Position numbers and translations under genes: made by a program. 45,899 bases of DNA from the NCBI GenBank assembly GCA_903845125.1, contig CAIMWS010000356.1, positions 1-45,899 on the forward strand, read 5' to 3'. Numbering within the stretch: position 1 is the stretch's first letter; each line of letters starts with the position of its first letter. The notes below the pieces were generated by a model. The model did not search any database and was not told the DNA's origin. It saw nothing but the letters and a program-made list of their open reading frames with translations. This DNA comes from an uncultured Verrucomicrobiota bacterium (GTDB lineage Bacteria > Verrucomicrobiota > Verrucomicrobiia > Limisphaerales > UBA1319). Positions 17,436 to 25,628 of the stretch are shown here, one piece after another.

Positions 17436-17594
17436 GAAAGTCGATAAATCCAAGTCCCAATACTCAACCACCAGCGACTTTCAAAGGTTGACAGGTGAAA
17501 GTCAGGCTATCCGCTTGGTTCTCAAAAACCCTTTTGTCTCAAGAACCTGTCATTAATTGGTCCTGCCTTTTACTGGGGGGAAGCATTTTTTTTT
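17436..17594 (+). promoter_or_regulatory. Potentially switching, structured leader of the signalling operon
   Basis: Element A GAAAGTCG (17436-17443) is the exact reverse complement of element B CGACTTTC (17475-17482). Element C GAAAGTC (17497-17503) can pair with the last seven bases of B, so A:B and B:C are mutually exclusive. A further perfect pair, TGACAGGT (17489-17496) with ACCTGTCA (17545-17552), spans element C and contains a competing GGTTCT/AGAACC pair (17517-17522/17542-17547). A nine-T run follows at 17586-17594, about 108 bases before the first gene. This has the form of an attenuator or riboswitch-like leader, but no known riboswitch class is recognised and no transcript start is known. 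Confidence 0.4.
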
Positions 17595-17702
17595 GGCCTT
17601 GCGGAGGGATCAGGTATAGGCTGCGCCAAAATTAATTTCGCGGACCGCCCGCCGGGCAGACCAGGAGCTGGCCGGGTGTTTTGTGAACTAAAAACTCAAT
17701 CC

Positions 17703-18809
17703 ATGAACAAAATCCCGATTATATTGGTGGTGGAAGACGACTTTACTTCCCGAACCGTGCTCACCAGCATGCTGCGGCAGGAAGGATTTGAAACCTTGGC
17801 CGCTTCCACCATCCAGGATGCCCGCCAAATGATGGAGCAGAAGTCCTTTGACATGGCGATCATGGATGTGAATTTGCCCGATGGGAATGGGCTTGAACTC
17901 TGCCGGTGGCTCAAAAACGAATCACCCAGGCGCGAGGTTCCCGCGTTGTTCATTTCCTCGGATGCAACGATCCAAACCAAGCTCGCTGGTTTCGATGCCG
18001 GGGCGGTGGATTATATCACCAAACCTTTCAACCGTGCGGAGGTGCTGGCCCGGGTGCGCATGCATTTGAGGCTCTTCCAGGCCTACCAATCCATGCTGGA
18101 ATTGCAGGCCATCAAACTGGCCCAACTGGCCAATGCCCAACGCGCCATGTTGCCCCAGCCGGAAAGCCTGCCGGAGGCCCAATTCCACGCCTTTTATCAG
18201 CCCCTGCAGGAAGCCGGGGGGGACTTTTACCAGGTGCTGCCCATCGGACGGCGCATCCATGATTACATCATTGCCGATGTGTGTGGGCACGATGTGGGGA
18301 CGGCGATGACCACCGCCGCTCTCCAAGCCTTGATCCGGCAAAATGGCTCCGTGCTCTATGCGCCCAACGAAATCCTGAAAAACATCAACCAGGTCGTACG
18401 CGGATTCATGGCGGAGGGGCAATATGTCACCTTGATGCACGCCCGCTTGAATCGGCAGACCAACCGCCTGGTGCTGACTGGGGCGGGGCACCCGCCAGCC
18501 ATTCTGCAAAAGATGGATGGCGCTTTTGAACTCCTCTGGCTGGAAGGGGACGTGGTGGGGGCATTTGACAACCCTGATTTCGGCACGGTGGAGCAGGCAG
18601 TTCGGCCGGGCGACCGCCTATTCTTATATTCAGACGCTTTGATCGAGTGTGGCGCGTCCGATTGGCGGGCGGGAGCGGACCGGGTGATCGCCCATCTGAA
18701 GCAGTTGCCCCGCGCCTCCTTGGCGGACACAATTTTGGAAATAATCCAATTTCGGCTAAAGTCAGGGGGGGCAGCGGACGATATCACTCTCATTGGCACT
18801 GAAGTATGA
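17703..18809 (+). CDS. Response regulator with PP2C-type (RsbU/SpoIIE-like) phosphatase output
   Basis: A 368-residue protein. Residues 1-120 are a receiver: acidic pair EDD (11-13), phospho-acceptor Asp55 in MDVNLPDG and Lys107 in ITKPFN. After a helical linker, about 145-368 form a PPM/PP2C serine phosphatase of the RsbU class, with metal-binding motifs EAGGDFYQV, DVCGHDVGTAM, FLYSDALIE and the final GGAADDITLI. Family knowledge: such proteins dephosphorylate a STAS anti-sigma antagonist when their input domain is activated, as in Pseudomonas HsbR. The STAS protein and its HATPase kinase follow directly. The start ATG at 17703 is the one directly before the receiver fold. The stop overlaps the next ATG as ATGA. 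CheA or the large hybrid kinase downstream is the likely phosphodonor (inference). Confidence 0.93.
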   Translation: MNKIPIILVVEDDFTSRTVLTSMLRQEGFETLAASTIQDARQMMEQKSFDMAIMDVNLPDGNGLELCRWLKNESPRREVPALFISSDATIQTKLAGFDAGAVDYITKPFNRAEVLARVRMHLRLFQAYQSMLELQAIKLAQLANAQRAMLPQPESLPEAQFHAFYQPLQEAGGDFYQVLPIGRRIHDYIIADVCGHDVGTAMTTAALQALIRQNGSVLYAPNEILKNINQVVRGFMAEGQYVTLMHARLNRQTNRLVLTGAGHPPAILQKMDGAFELLWLEGDVVGAFDNPDFGTVEQAVRPGDRLFLYSDALIECGASDWRAGADRVIAHLKQLPRASLADTILEIIQFRLKSGGAADDITLIGTEV

Positions 18810-19234
18810 AACCGAATAGGTGCCTTAAGCGCATGATTTTGGCAACCCCGGAAGCGATTGATGAGCTGAGAGGCCTGGCCCGGCAGTGGCTGGAGGATAA
18901 CGGCTTGGGAGCGCGGCGGTTCGCCACGGACCTTCTGCTCTGTGAGGGGCTGAACAATGCCATGATTCACGGTTGTGGCGATGACCCCACCCGGACTATC
19001 GCTTGCGAGCTCCGGCGTGGCCGGAAATGGTTCTCGATCACGATTGATGATGGCGGGCCAGGTTTCGATTGGGCAGCCCGCCAAAAACAGTGCGCCCGGC
19101 CGCAGGACGATTCCGGCCGGGGGCTGAGCATATACCGCCTCTATGCCGATGAAGTGAGGTTTAACCGGCCAGGCAGCCAGGTCGTTTTAAGGTGTCTCCT
19201 GAAAAGCAAATCCAATGTCAACCACACAGATTGA
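18806..19234 (+). CDS. HATPase anti-sigma-like serine kinase (RsbW/SpoIIAB type)
   Basis: A 142-residue GHKL ATPase-fold protein. The N-box LLLCEGLNNAMIHG (about 43-56), G1 box DDGGPGFDW (about 80-88) and G2 box DSGRGLSIYRLYAD (about 101-114) are all present. Without a His phospho-acceptor domain, this class phosphorylates a partner STAS protein on Ser and sequesters a sigma factor or other target. In HsbR-type proteins the HATPase domain is fused to the phosphatase; here it is a separate gene overlapping the phosphatase stop by ATGA. It overlaps the following STAS gene by 20 bases. Its target sigma factor is not in the window. Confidence 0.88.
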   Translation: MKPNRCLKRMILATPEAIDELRGLARQWLEDNGLGARRFATDLLLCEGLNNAMIHGCGDDPTRTIACELRRGRKWFSITIDDGGPGFDWAARQKQCARPQDDSGRGLSIYRLYADEVRFNRPGSQVVLRCLLKSKSNVNHTD

Positions 19235-19526
19235 AAAAAACGGGACCCAAGCGCGCATCACGGTGCAAGGTGATCTCACGGTCGCCGTGGCCAGGGAGTT
19301 GCGGCCGCAGTTGCAGCAGGCGTTAAACGAAGGCTGCACCGCAGTGGTCTTTGATCTCGGCCGTGCCGGAATGGTGGATTCCAGCGGCATCGGCCTGCTG
19401 ATCGCGGTCCACAATTCACTCAAGAGCAAGGGGGGCACGCTCAAGGTGGAAAAAGTGTCTGCCGAGATCATGCAGTTGTTCAAAACCATGCGTTTGAACC
19501 GGCATTTCCCAGTGGAGGCACAGTGA
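19215..19526 (+). CDS. STAS-domain anti-sigma factor antagonist (RsbV/SpoIIAA type)
   Basis: A 103-residue single-domain STAS protein. It has the family strand-helix order and the phosphorylatable MVDSSGIGLLIAVHNSLKSKGG loop, quoted here in part as MVDSSGIGLLIA (about 53-64), where Ser56/57 is the expected phospho-site. Known logic of this family: the HATPase kinase phosphorylates it and the PP2C phosphatase reverses this, and the unphosphorylated form binds the kinase and frees its target. All three partners are adjacent and in overlapping frames. It is followed after 16 bases by cheA, so partner switching and chemosensing are probably on one transcript. Confidence 0.93.
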   Translation: MSTTQIEKNGTQARITVQGDLTVAVARELRPQLQQALNEGCTAVVFDLGRAGMVDSSGIGLLIAVHNSLKSKGGTLKVEKVSAEIMQLFKTMRLNRHFPVEAQ

Positions 19527-19542
19527 CTCCTGCGAGGTCGGC

Positions 19543-22500
19543 ATGAGCACTCACGAAGACGATGCGTTGCTGAACGAGTTCCTGGCCGAATCCCACGAGC
19601 ATTTGGCCGGGATCGAGGCGGATTTGCTGACGCTGGAGGAGCAGGGGGCCAATGCGGATGACAACTTGATCAACAAGGTGTTCCGGGCCGCCCACTCGCT
19701 CAAAGGCGGCAGCGCGTTTTTCGGTTTGGTCAAGATCCAGGAACTGGCTCACAAAACCGAGACCGCCCTGGCCATGGTCCGTTCCCGCGAGATCACCCCC
19801 AATCCGGAGGTGGCCAACATCCTGCTTCTGGCTTTCGATAAACTCCGCGAACTCATCAATGACCCAGCCGGCAGCAATGATACGGATATCTCCGAGCAAG
19901 TGGTGGCTTTGACCGGTCTCAGTTCTTCCTATCTTCCCCCCGGCAAAAAAGAAAGCCTCACCTCCCACTCTGAAGTGACCTTTGGCGGGGGCCGCATCGC
20001 CTTGAAACTGCCAAGCTTCGATCTTAGCCACCAACTGGATTCCGGAAAATTCCTCAGCCTCCTGCGCCTGGACCTTATTCATGATGTGGAGCGCGCAGGC
20101 CGCACACCCCTGACGGTCATGCAAGATCTCATGGCCCTGGCCGAAATTGTGGATGTCAGTGTGCATTTGGAGGCGGTGGGATCGCTGGAGGATGAGCCGG
20201 CCAACACCATCCCTTTTGACATCGTCCTCAGCTCCTTGTTCGATGCGGCTTCCCAGGATTCCCTGGCGGAAATGCTGGGCTTGCCGGCCGATCATTTTTT
20301 CGCCATGGATGAGGCGCCGCCGACAGTGCCAGCCACTGCCGTTCCCGTGGCCCCATCAATTCCAACCGCAAGGCCCGCTCCGGCTTTGGACTTGGTGCCC
20401 ACGGCGGAAGTGACACCGATGGCGGAATCCCGGGCGGATACCCGGCGGGAACCTGCCGCCGAGCCTGCCGCTCCGGCCATCGCTTCCGGCCTGGCTGAGG
20501 CTACGTTGCGGGTGAATATTTCAGTGCTGGAAACCTTGATGAATCTGGCGGGGGAACTGGTACTGAGCCGGAACCAATTGCGGGATGCTTTGGCCCGGCG
20601 CGACGAATTAGCTCTGGCGGCCTCCAGCCAGCGCATCAGTCTCGTCACCAGTGAATTGCAGGAGGCCATCATGCAGACCCGGCTGCAGCCAGTGGGGAAC
20701 CTGTTCGGCAAGTTCCCGCGCGTGGTTCGGGATTTGTCCCGCACTTTGGGCAAGGAGGTCCAGCTGGAATTGGATGGACGGGAAGTCGAGATGGATAAAA
20801 ACCTGATCGAGGGATTGAGCGATCCATTGACGCACATGGTCCGCAATGCCATCGATCACGGGATTGAAACGCCCGCGGAGCGGACCCGCCTTGGGAAACG
20901 GGTTCCCGGCCTGCTGCGTTTGCGAGCCAGCCATGAAGCGGGGCAGGTCGTCATCGATATTTCAGATGACGGCAAGGGCATCGATCCCGCCCGCGTGGCT
21001 GCCAGCGCCATCAAGAAAGGCCTGATTACCCAGGAAAAGGTGCAGTCCCTTTCCGACCCGGAAAAAATGGCCCTGATCTTCCTCCCCGGCTTGTCCACCG
21101 CCGAAAAGGTGACGGATGTCTCGGGCCGCGGGGTGGGCATGGATGTAGTTAAAACCAACCTCGACCGCCTGGGCGGCAAAATTGAAATCGAATCCCAGCT
21201 TGGGCACGGCAGCCTTTTCCGCATCCGGTTGCCGCTGACCCTGGCGATCATCCCCTCCCTGATCGTCGCTGCCGGAGATGAACGTTTCGCCATCCCCCAA
21301 AGCAATGTCATCGAATTGATCCGCGTGCCGGCGGATTCCCTCCAGGAACGGTTCGCGAGGGTGGGGGAGGCGGAGGTGTTGATGCTCCGGGGAGAACTGG
21401 TTCCAGTCTTGCGCCTGGCCAGCTTGATTCTTAGACCGCGGTCGGTTACCAGCGCAGATGCGGGGCCGCCCGGCCTGCCTACCCCTGCGGCCCCCAGCGA
21501 TGCCAGCGTGGTCTTGGTGTCGGACAATGGCATCAGGTATGGGCTGATGGTGGACCAATTGCACAACACCGAGGAGATTGTGGTCAAACCCCTGGGGCGG
21601 CATTTGAAGCATTTGCGGGAGTATGCCGGGGCCACCATCATGGGGGATGGTAAAGTGATCCTCATCCTGGATACGGCAGGCCTGGCCGCCAAGGCAGGTT
21701 TGACAACCGGAATGGGATCCGGTGGCCAGCTTCCTGCCGCAGGGGGTGCCTTGGAGGCGCCGCCGTCGGATGTGCATTCGCTCCTGACTTTCCAAAATGC
21801 GCCTGGGGAAACCTGCGCGGTGCCCTTGGAATTAGTGTTGCGCGTCGAGCGGGTGGCGGCCAGCCAGGTCGAGATGGTCGGGGGGCGGCGTACGATGCAA
21901 TACCGCGGTGTGTCGCTGCCCTTGGTCACCCTGGCCGACACGGCCAAGGTTGAATCTTTGCAGGCCGGTCAAGATTGGGCGGTTATCGTCTTTCAGGCTG
22001 GCGAGCGGGAAATCGGATTACTGGGAGCCCTGCCGGTGGATGTCGTGGAAACGCAAGCTCCGATCGATGGTTCCACCCTGCGCCAGAAAGGTGTAGCCGG
22101 ATCGGCCCTGATCCGTGGCCAGACGGTATTGCTGGTGGATTTGAATGACCTGGTGGATGCGTTTTTCCCTGACGCGGCCGCCTTCCGGTTGGAGCGAACG
22201 GCCGGCACCGGCCGGCCGCACACGATCCTGCTGGCCGAGGATTCGGACTTCTTTCGGGCGCAGGTCAAGCAGTTTTTGCTGGCTGACGGCTATGAAGTGC
22301 TCGAAGCTCCGGATGGCGAAGCGGCGTGGGAACTGCTCCAGGACAATGCCGAAAAGGTGGAAGCAGTGGTCACGGATATCGAAATGCCGCGGCTTACCGG
22401 CCTGGGCCTGACCCAGCGCCTGCGCGCCGACCAGCGCTTTGCCCGGGTTCCAGTCATTGGCCTAACTTCGCTGGCTGGAGCGGAGGATGTTGCCAGAGGG

Positions 22501-22602
22501 AAAGCGGCAGGCATCAACGATTACCAGGTCAAGCTGGATCGTGATAAACTAACCGCCGCTTTGCGGGATTTGTTCAATAGCAATCCATGCCTGGTTGGTT
22601 AA
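19543..22602 (+). CDS. cheA: CheA-type histidine kinase with two CheW domains and a receiver
   Basis: A 1019-residue hybrid. The P1/Hpt domain (1 to about 120) has phospho-acceptor His51 in RAAHSLKGGSAFFG. An intermediate region (about 145-265) may be a diverged P2. An Ala/Pro linker follows, then the P3 dimerisation domain (about 320-385; LETLMNLAGELVLSRNQL), the P4 ATPase with HMVRNAIDHGIETPAER, DISDDGKGID and GRGVGMDVVK, a first CheW-like P5 domain (about 560-710), a second CheW-like domain (about 745-870; LLTFQNAPGETCAVPLELVL, then a GQTVLLVDLNDLVD end) and a C-terminal receiver (about 890-1019; LLAEDSDFFRAQ, VVTDIEMPRLTG). The receiver's conserved Lys is followed by LDRDKL rather than the usual KP. 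AGG lies 6 bases from the ATG. It should accept receptor signals through CheW and phosphorylate its own receiver, CheB and perhaps the phosphatase. Confidence 0.95.
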   Translation: MSTHEDDALLNEFLAESHEHLAGIEADLLTLEEQGANADDNLINKVFRAAHSLKGGSAFFGLVKIQELAHKTETALAMVRSREITPNPEVANILLLAFDKLRELINDPAGSNDTDISEQVVALTGLSSSYLPPGKKESLTSHSEVTFGGGRIALKLPSFDLSHQLDSGKFLSLLRLDLIHDVERAGRTPLTVMQDLMALAEIVDVSVHLEAVGSLEDEPANTIPFDIVLSSLFDAASQDSLAEMLGLPADHFFAMDEAPPTVPATAVPVAPSIPTARPAPALDLVPTAEVTPMAESRADTRREPAAEPAAPAIASGLAEATLRVNISVLETLMNLAGELVLSRNQLRDALARRDELALAASSQRISLVTSELQEAIMQTRLQPVGNLFGKFPRVVRDLSRTLGKEVQLELDGREVEMDKNLIEGLSDPLTHMVRNAIDHGIETPAERTRLGKRVPGLLRLRASHEAGQVVIDISDDGKGIDPARVAASAIKKGLITQEKVQSLSDPEKMALIFLPGLSTAEKVTDVSGRGVGMDVVKTNLDRLGGKIEIESQLGHGSLFRIRLPLTLAIIPSLIVAAGDERFAIPQSNVIELIRVPADSLQERFARVGEAEVLMLRGELVPVLRLASLILRPRSVTSADAGPPGLPTPAAPSDASVVLVSDNGIRYGLMVDQLHNTEEIVVKPLGRHLKHLREYAGATIMGDGKVILILDTAGLAAKAGLTTGMGSGGQLPAAGGALEAPPSDVHSLLTFQNAPGETCAVPLELVLRVERVAASQVEMVGGRRTMQYRGVSLPLVTLADTAKVESLQAGQDWAVIVFQAGEREIGLLGALPVDVVETQAPIDGSTLRQKGVAGSALIRGQTVLLVDLNDLVDAFFPDAAAFRLERTAGTGRPHTILLAEDSDFFRAQVKQFLLADGYEVLEAPDGEAAWELLQDNAEKVEAVVTDIEMPRLTGLGLTQRLRADQRFARVPVIGLTSLAGAEDVARGKAAGINDYQVKLDRDKLTAALRDLFNSNPCLVG

Positions 22603-22628
22603 TCAATTTAAATTCAGAGGAATCAAAT

Positions 22629-25145
22629 ATGATCATAATGAAAAACGGCAAAATTGGTTTAAGATTGGCCATTGGTTTCGGAATTGTCATGTTAGGCGGC
22701 CTTTCGCTAGGCCTCTCCGGTTGGTGGGGGCTGAGGGTCGTGGGCGAAAAGGGGGACATTGCTGATAAGGTCATAACCTGTGAGAACGAATTCCAAACAT
22801 GCCGGCGGTATGAAAAAAATTTCCTAATTCGCGGTTTTGAAAAATTTGAATTAGATACCAAAAATGCCGATGAGTTGTTTCGGGATTCCTCCGCCTCCTT
22901 ATTAAGTGGCATGGACAAAGCCAACGCGATCAGCGGCCTCGACAAGGAGGATCGGGATTTTTTGGATGGTATCCAAAAGGAGTTGAAGGTTTATGTGCCC
23001 ACTTTTAGCAAGTTGGTGGAGAATAAGAGGGTACTGGACGCCGCACAAGCAAAGTGGAGAAAACTCGGCATCGATCTAACAACAACAACTGAAGATGCTT
23101 TAATTAATAATATCGATAAGTCATTGAATGCATCAGTTAAAGCCCAAAACATGGTGGAACTGGCAAACGGTTTGCGTCTGGATACCAGTTTCCGCCATTT
23201 TGTATCCTTGCTGGTTAAACTTCGGGTCAGCGCGATTTACTACATCATGCATAAAACCGAAGGCCAATGGGAAGATTATCAAACCCAATTGAAGGCAATC
23301 AGTACGGAGTTGTCTGAACTCGGGAAGCAAATCACTTCTGTAGATTCCTTGGCTGCGGTGGCCAGGCAGTTGGTTGATCTCTCAAAGCAATACGAGGCGG
23401 CAGGTGTCAGCTTCCATGAAGGGGTGATGATCCAACAACAAGCGATCCGTAACATATCGGAATCCGGGCGTAAAATCGTTAACCTATTTGTTTCGTTAAA
23501 TAATAATGTTTTGCAGGATCAAAAAAACTGCACAATCCTGGTTAAAAAGGTGGTGATCATTTGGTGTGTGTTTGGAACTCTAGCGGGCGTGGTATTGGCT
23601 TTTATCATCAGTCGCAGCATCACCCAACCGCTGGCCGTGGTGGAGGCCTACCTGGGCGAACTGGCGCGCGGCAACCTGACCGATGACGTGCCATCAACAA
23701 CCCAGGCTCGGGGAGACGAAATAGGGGCGTTAGGGCGGGCGCTGCAAGCCGTAACCACCAGTTTGCGGGGAATGTTGAAAGAATTGGGGAGCAGCGTCGA
23801 GACCCTGGCGGGATCATCCACCGAAATGTCCGCCATCGCTACGCAGGTGGCGACCGGTTCCCAGGAGACTTCAGCGAAGTCTTCCACCGTGGCGGCGGCG
23901 GCGGAAGAAATGAGCACCAATACGGTCTCGGTGGCAGCGGGCATGGAGCAGGCCACCACCAACCTGGGCTCGGTCGCCACTGCCACGGAGGAGATGAGCG
24001 CCACCATCTCCGATATTGCCTCCAATTCTGAAAAAGCCCGGTCGATCAGCGCCCAGGCCAGCCAGCAGGCGCTCAACGTGACGTTGCTTATGAAACAGTT
24101 GGGAGGCGCCGCCCAGGAGATTGGCAAAGTGACCGAGACCATCACCAGCATTTCCTCCCAGACCAACCTGCTGGCGCTGAATGCCACCATCGAGGCCGCC
24201 CGCGCCGGGGCCGCGGGCAAGGGCTTTGCCGTGGTGGCCAATGAGATCAAGGAACTGGCCCAACAGACGGCCAAGGCCACTGAAGAAATCAAAAACAGGA
24301 TCAGCGGCATCCAATCCTCCACCGGTTCCGCCATGGCCGATGTGGACAAGATTGCGCTGGTGATCAGGGATGTCGGTGAAATTGTGGCCACCATTGCCAC
24401 GGCGATCGACGAACAGGCGGCGGTCACCAAAGACATGGCCCGGAACATTGCCGAGGCGACCGTTGGCGTAAAGGATGCCAATCAAAGGGTGGCGCAGACG
24501 GCGACCGTTTCCCAAGCCATTGCCAGGGATATTTCAGGGGTGCATTCCGCCTCCCGCGAGATGTCTTCCGCCGGCCAGCAAGTGCAGGCCAGTGCCAGGG
24601 AATTGTCCGGGCTGGCCGACCATCTCAAAGCCATGGTGGCGCGGTTCAAGGTGGATGATGTGGCCCCTGGTTTCAGCGCCGGGCACAAGGCCGCTCTGGC
24701 GTCGAAATCCGCGGGCGGGGTGTTATATCCCTGGAAGCCCGAGTATTCCGTGCAGGTGTCAGTCATGGATGAGCAGCACCAACGTTTTTTCGACCTCATC
24801 AACCAATTGCACCAGGCCATGAAACAAGGGCAAGGCACGCAGGTTCTCACCGGCATCCTCGACGAATTAGCCCGCTATACCGAGTATCACTTCACGGCGG
24901 AGGAGGCCTTGATGGAACAATACCACTACCCCGAGCTGGCCGCGCAAAGGGAGGCCCATACCCGGTTTGTCCAAAAGGTGGCGGAGTACCAAAGGCGGTT
25001 TGCCAATGGCGATCACTCAGTGGCGGTGGAAGCGATGTCGGTGGTTTATGATTGGCTGACCAGCCACATCCAGAAAATGGATGCGCGGTATGGCGCGTTT
25101 ATCCGGGCAGCCAGGAATTCACCATCCTTTTCCCATAAATCCTAG
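22629..25145 (+). CDS. Methyl-accepting chemoreceptor with C-terminal bacteriohemerythrin domain
   Basis: An 838-residue receptor. TM1 is near residues 10-33, a long all-helical periplasmic sensor of HBM-like appearance is at about 40-310 (CRRYEKNFLIRGFEKFEL near its start), and TM2 near 318-340 (IIWCVFGTLAGVVLAFIIS). HAMP follows at about 340-395, then the MCP signalling coiled coil with hairpin tip SISSQTNLLALNATIEAARA. The final ~140 residues are a hemerythrin: MDEQHQRFFDLI, YTEYHFTAEEALMEQYHY, REAHTRFV and the HIQKMDARY end supply the His/Asp/Glu ligands of a di-iron oxygen site. DcrH of Desulfovibrio is the known precedent. No NWETF-like CheR tether is present. AGAGGA precedes ATG 22629. 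The sensor half is visibly more AT rich than the signalling half. This is the only receptor in the cluster. Confidence 0.95.
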   Translation: MIIMKNGKIGLRLAIGFGIVMLGGLSLGLSGWWGLRVVGEKGDIADKVITCENEFQTCRRYEKNFLIRGFEKFELDTKNADELFRDSSASLLSGMDKANAISGLDKEDRDFLDGIQKELKVYVPTFSKLVENKRVLDAAQAKWRKLGIDLTTTTEDALINNIDKSLNASVKAQNMVELANGLRLDTSFRHFVSLLVKLRVSAIYYIMHKTEGQWEDYQTQLKAISTELSELGKQITSVDSLAAVARQLVDLSKQYEAAGVSFHEGVMIQQQAIRNISESGRKIVNLFVSLNNNVLQDQKNCTILVKKVVIIWCVFGTLAGVVLAFIISRSITQPLAVVEAYLGELARGNLTDDVPSTTQARGDEIGALGRALQAVTTSLRGMLKELGSSVETLAGSSTEMSAIATQVATGSQETSAKSSTVAAAAEEMSTNTVSVAAGMEQATTNLGSVATATEEMSATISDIASNSEKARSISAQASQQALNVTLLMKQLGGAAQEIGKVTETITSISSQTNLLALNATIEAARAGAAGKGFAVVANEIKELAQQTAKATEEIKNRISGIQSSTGSAMADVDKIALVIRDVGEIVATIATAIDEQAAVTKDMARNIAEATVGVKDANQRVAQTATVSQAIARDISGVHSASREMSSAGQQVQASARELSGLADHLKAMVARFKVDDVAPGFSAGHKAALASKSAGGVLYPWKPEYSVQVSVMDEQHQRFFDLINQLHQAMKQGQGTQVLTGILDELARYTEYHFTAEEALMEQYHYPELAAQREAHTRFVQKVAEYQRRFANGDHSVAVEAMSVVYDWLTSHIQKMDARYGAFIRAARNSPSFSHKS

Positions 25146-25163
25146 GGAGCAAGCCTGGCCAGC

Positions 25164-25625
25164 ATGCAGAACCCATCTGAATCAAATCCGGATACCCAGC
25201 GTTTGGTGGTGACTTGCGTGGTGCAGGGGACCCGGTGCGGGGTGGATGCCCAATCGGTCCAGGAAGTGGTGCGCGTGGCGCATTTCACCCCTGTGCATCA
25301 CGCGCCGGATTTTGTCCTCGGCGTGATGAATTTGCGCGGCCGCATTCTCACGGTGATGGACTTGGCGGTGAAGCTGAACCTCGGGCGGACTGCCGTGACC
25401 GCCGATAGCCGGATCCTCATCGTCGAGTCTCAGGGCGAACCAGTGGGCCTGTTAATTGAACGCGACAGCGGGGTGACCGAGGTTGCTCCGCCGGATATGC
25501 GGCCCGCACCCGAAAACTTGCGCCGGATGTATGGCGCCCTGCTGGAAGGGGTGTGTTTAATCAACGATCAGCTGATTGCGATCCTGAATCTGGACGCGCT
25601 GCTGGGCGATGACCGGGGAGTTTGA
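25164..25625 (+). CDS. cheW: CheW chemotaxis coupling protein
   Basis: A 153-residue single CheW domain. Family features include VVTCVVQGTRCGVDAQSVQE at the start, the PDFVLGVMNLRGRILTVMDL core (about 49-68, where CheW's 'GV.NLRG..ipvidL' pattern sits) and the closing LINDQLIAILNLDALL. It should link the hemerythrin receptor to CheA. It starts 19 bases after the receptor stop and ends 3 bases before the cheB start. A GGGGAG run near its end probably serves as the cheB ribosome site, so the two are tightly coupled. It is of normal length and has no extra domains. Confidence 0.95.
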   Translation: MQNPSESNPDTQRLVVTCVVQGTRCGVDAQSVQEVVRVAHFTPVHHAPDFVLGVMNLRGRILTVMDLAVKLNLGRTAVTADSRILIVESQGEPVGLLIERDSGVTEVAPPDMRPAPENLRRMYGALLEGVCLINDQLIAILNLDALLGDDRGV

Positions 25626-25628
25626 GCC

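Noticed and set aside
17488..17493. TTGACA as a -35 promoter box
   Set aside because: It forms part of an inverted-repeat arm and there is no good -10 hexamer 16-18 bases downstream.
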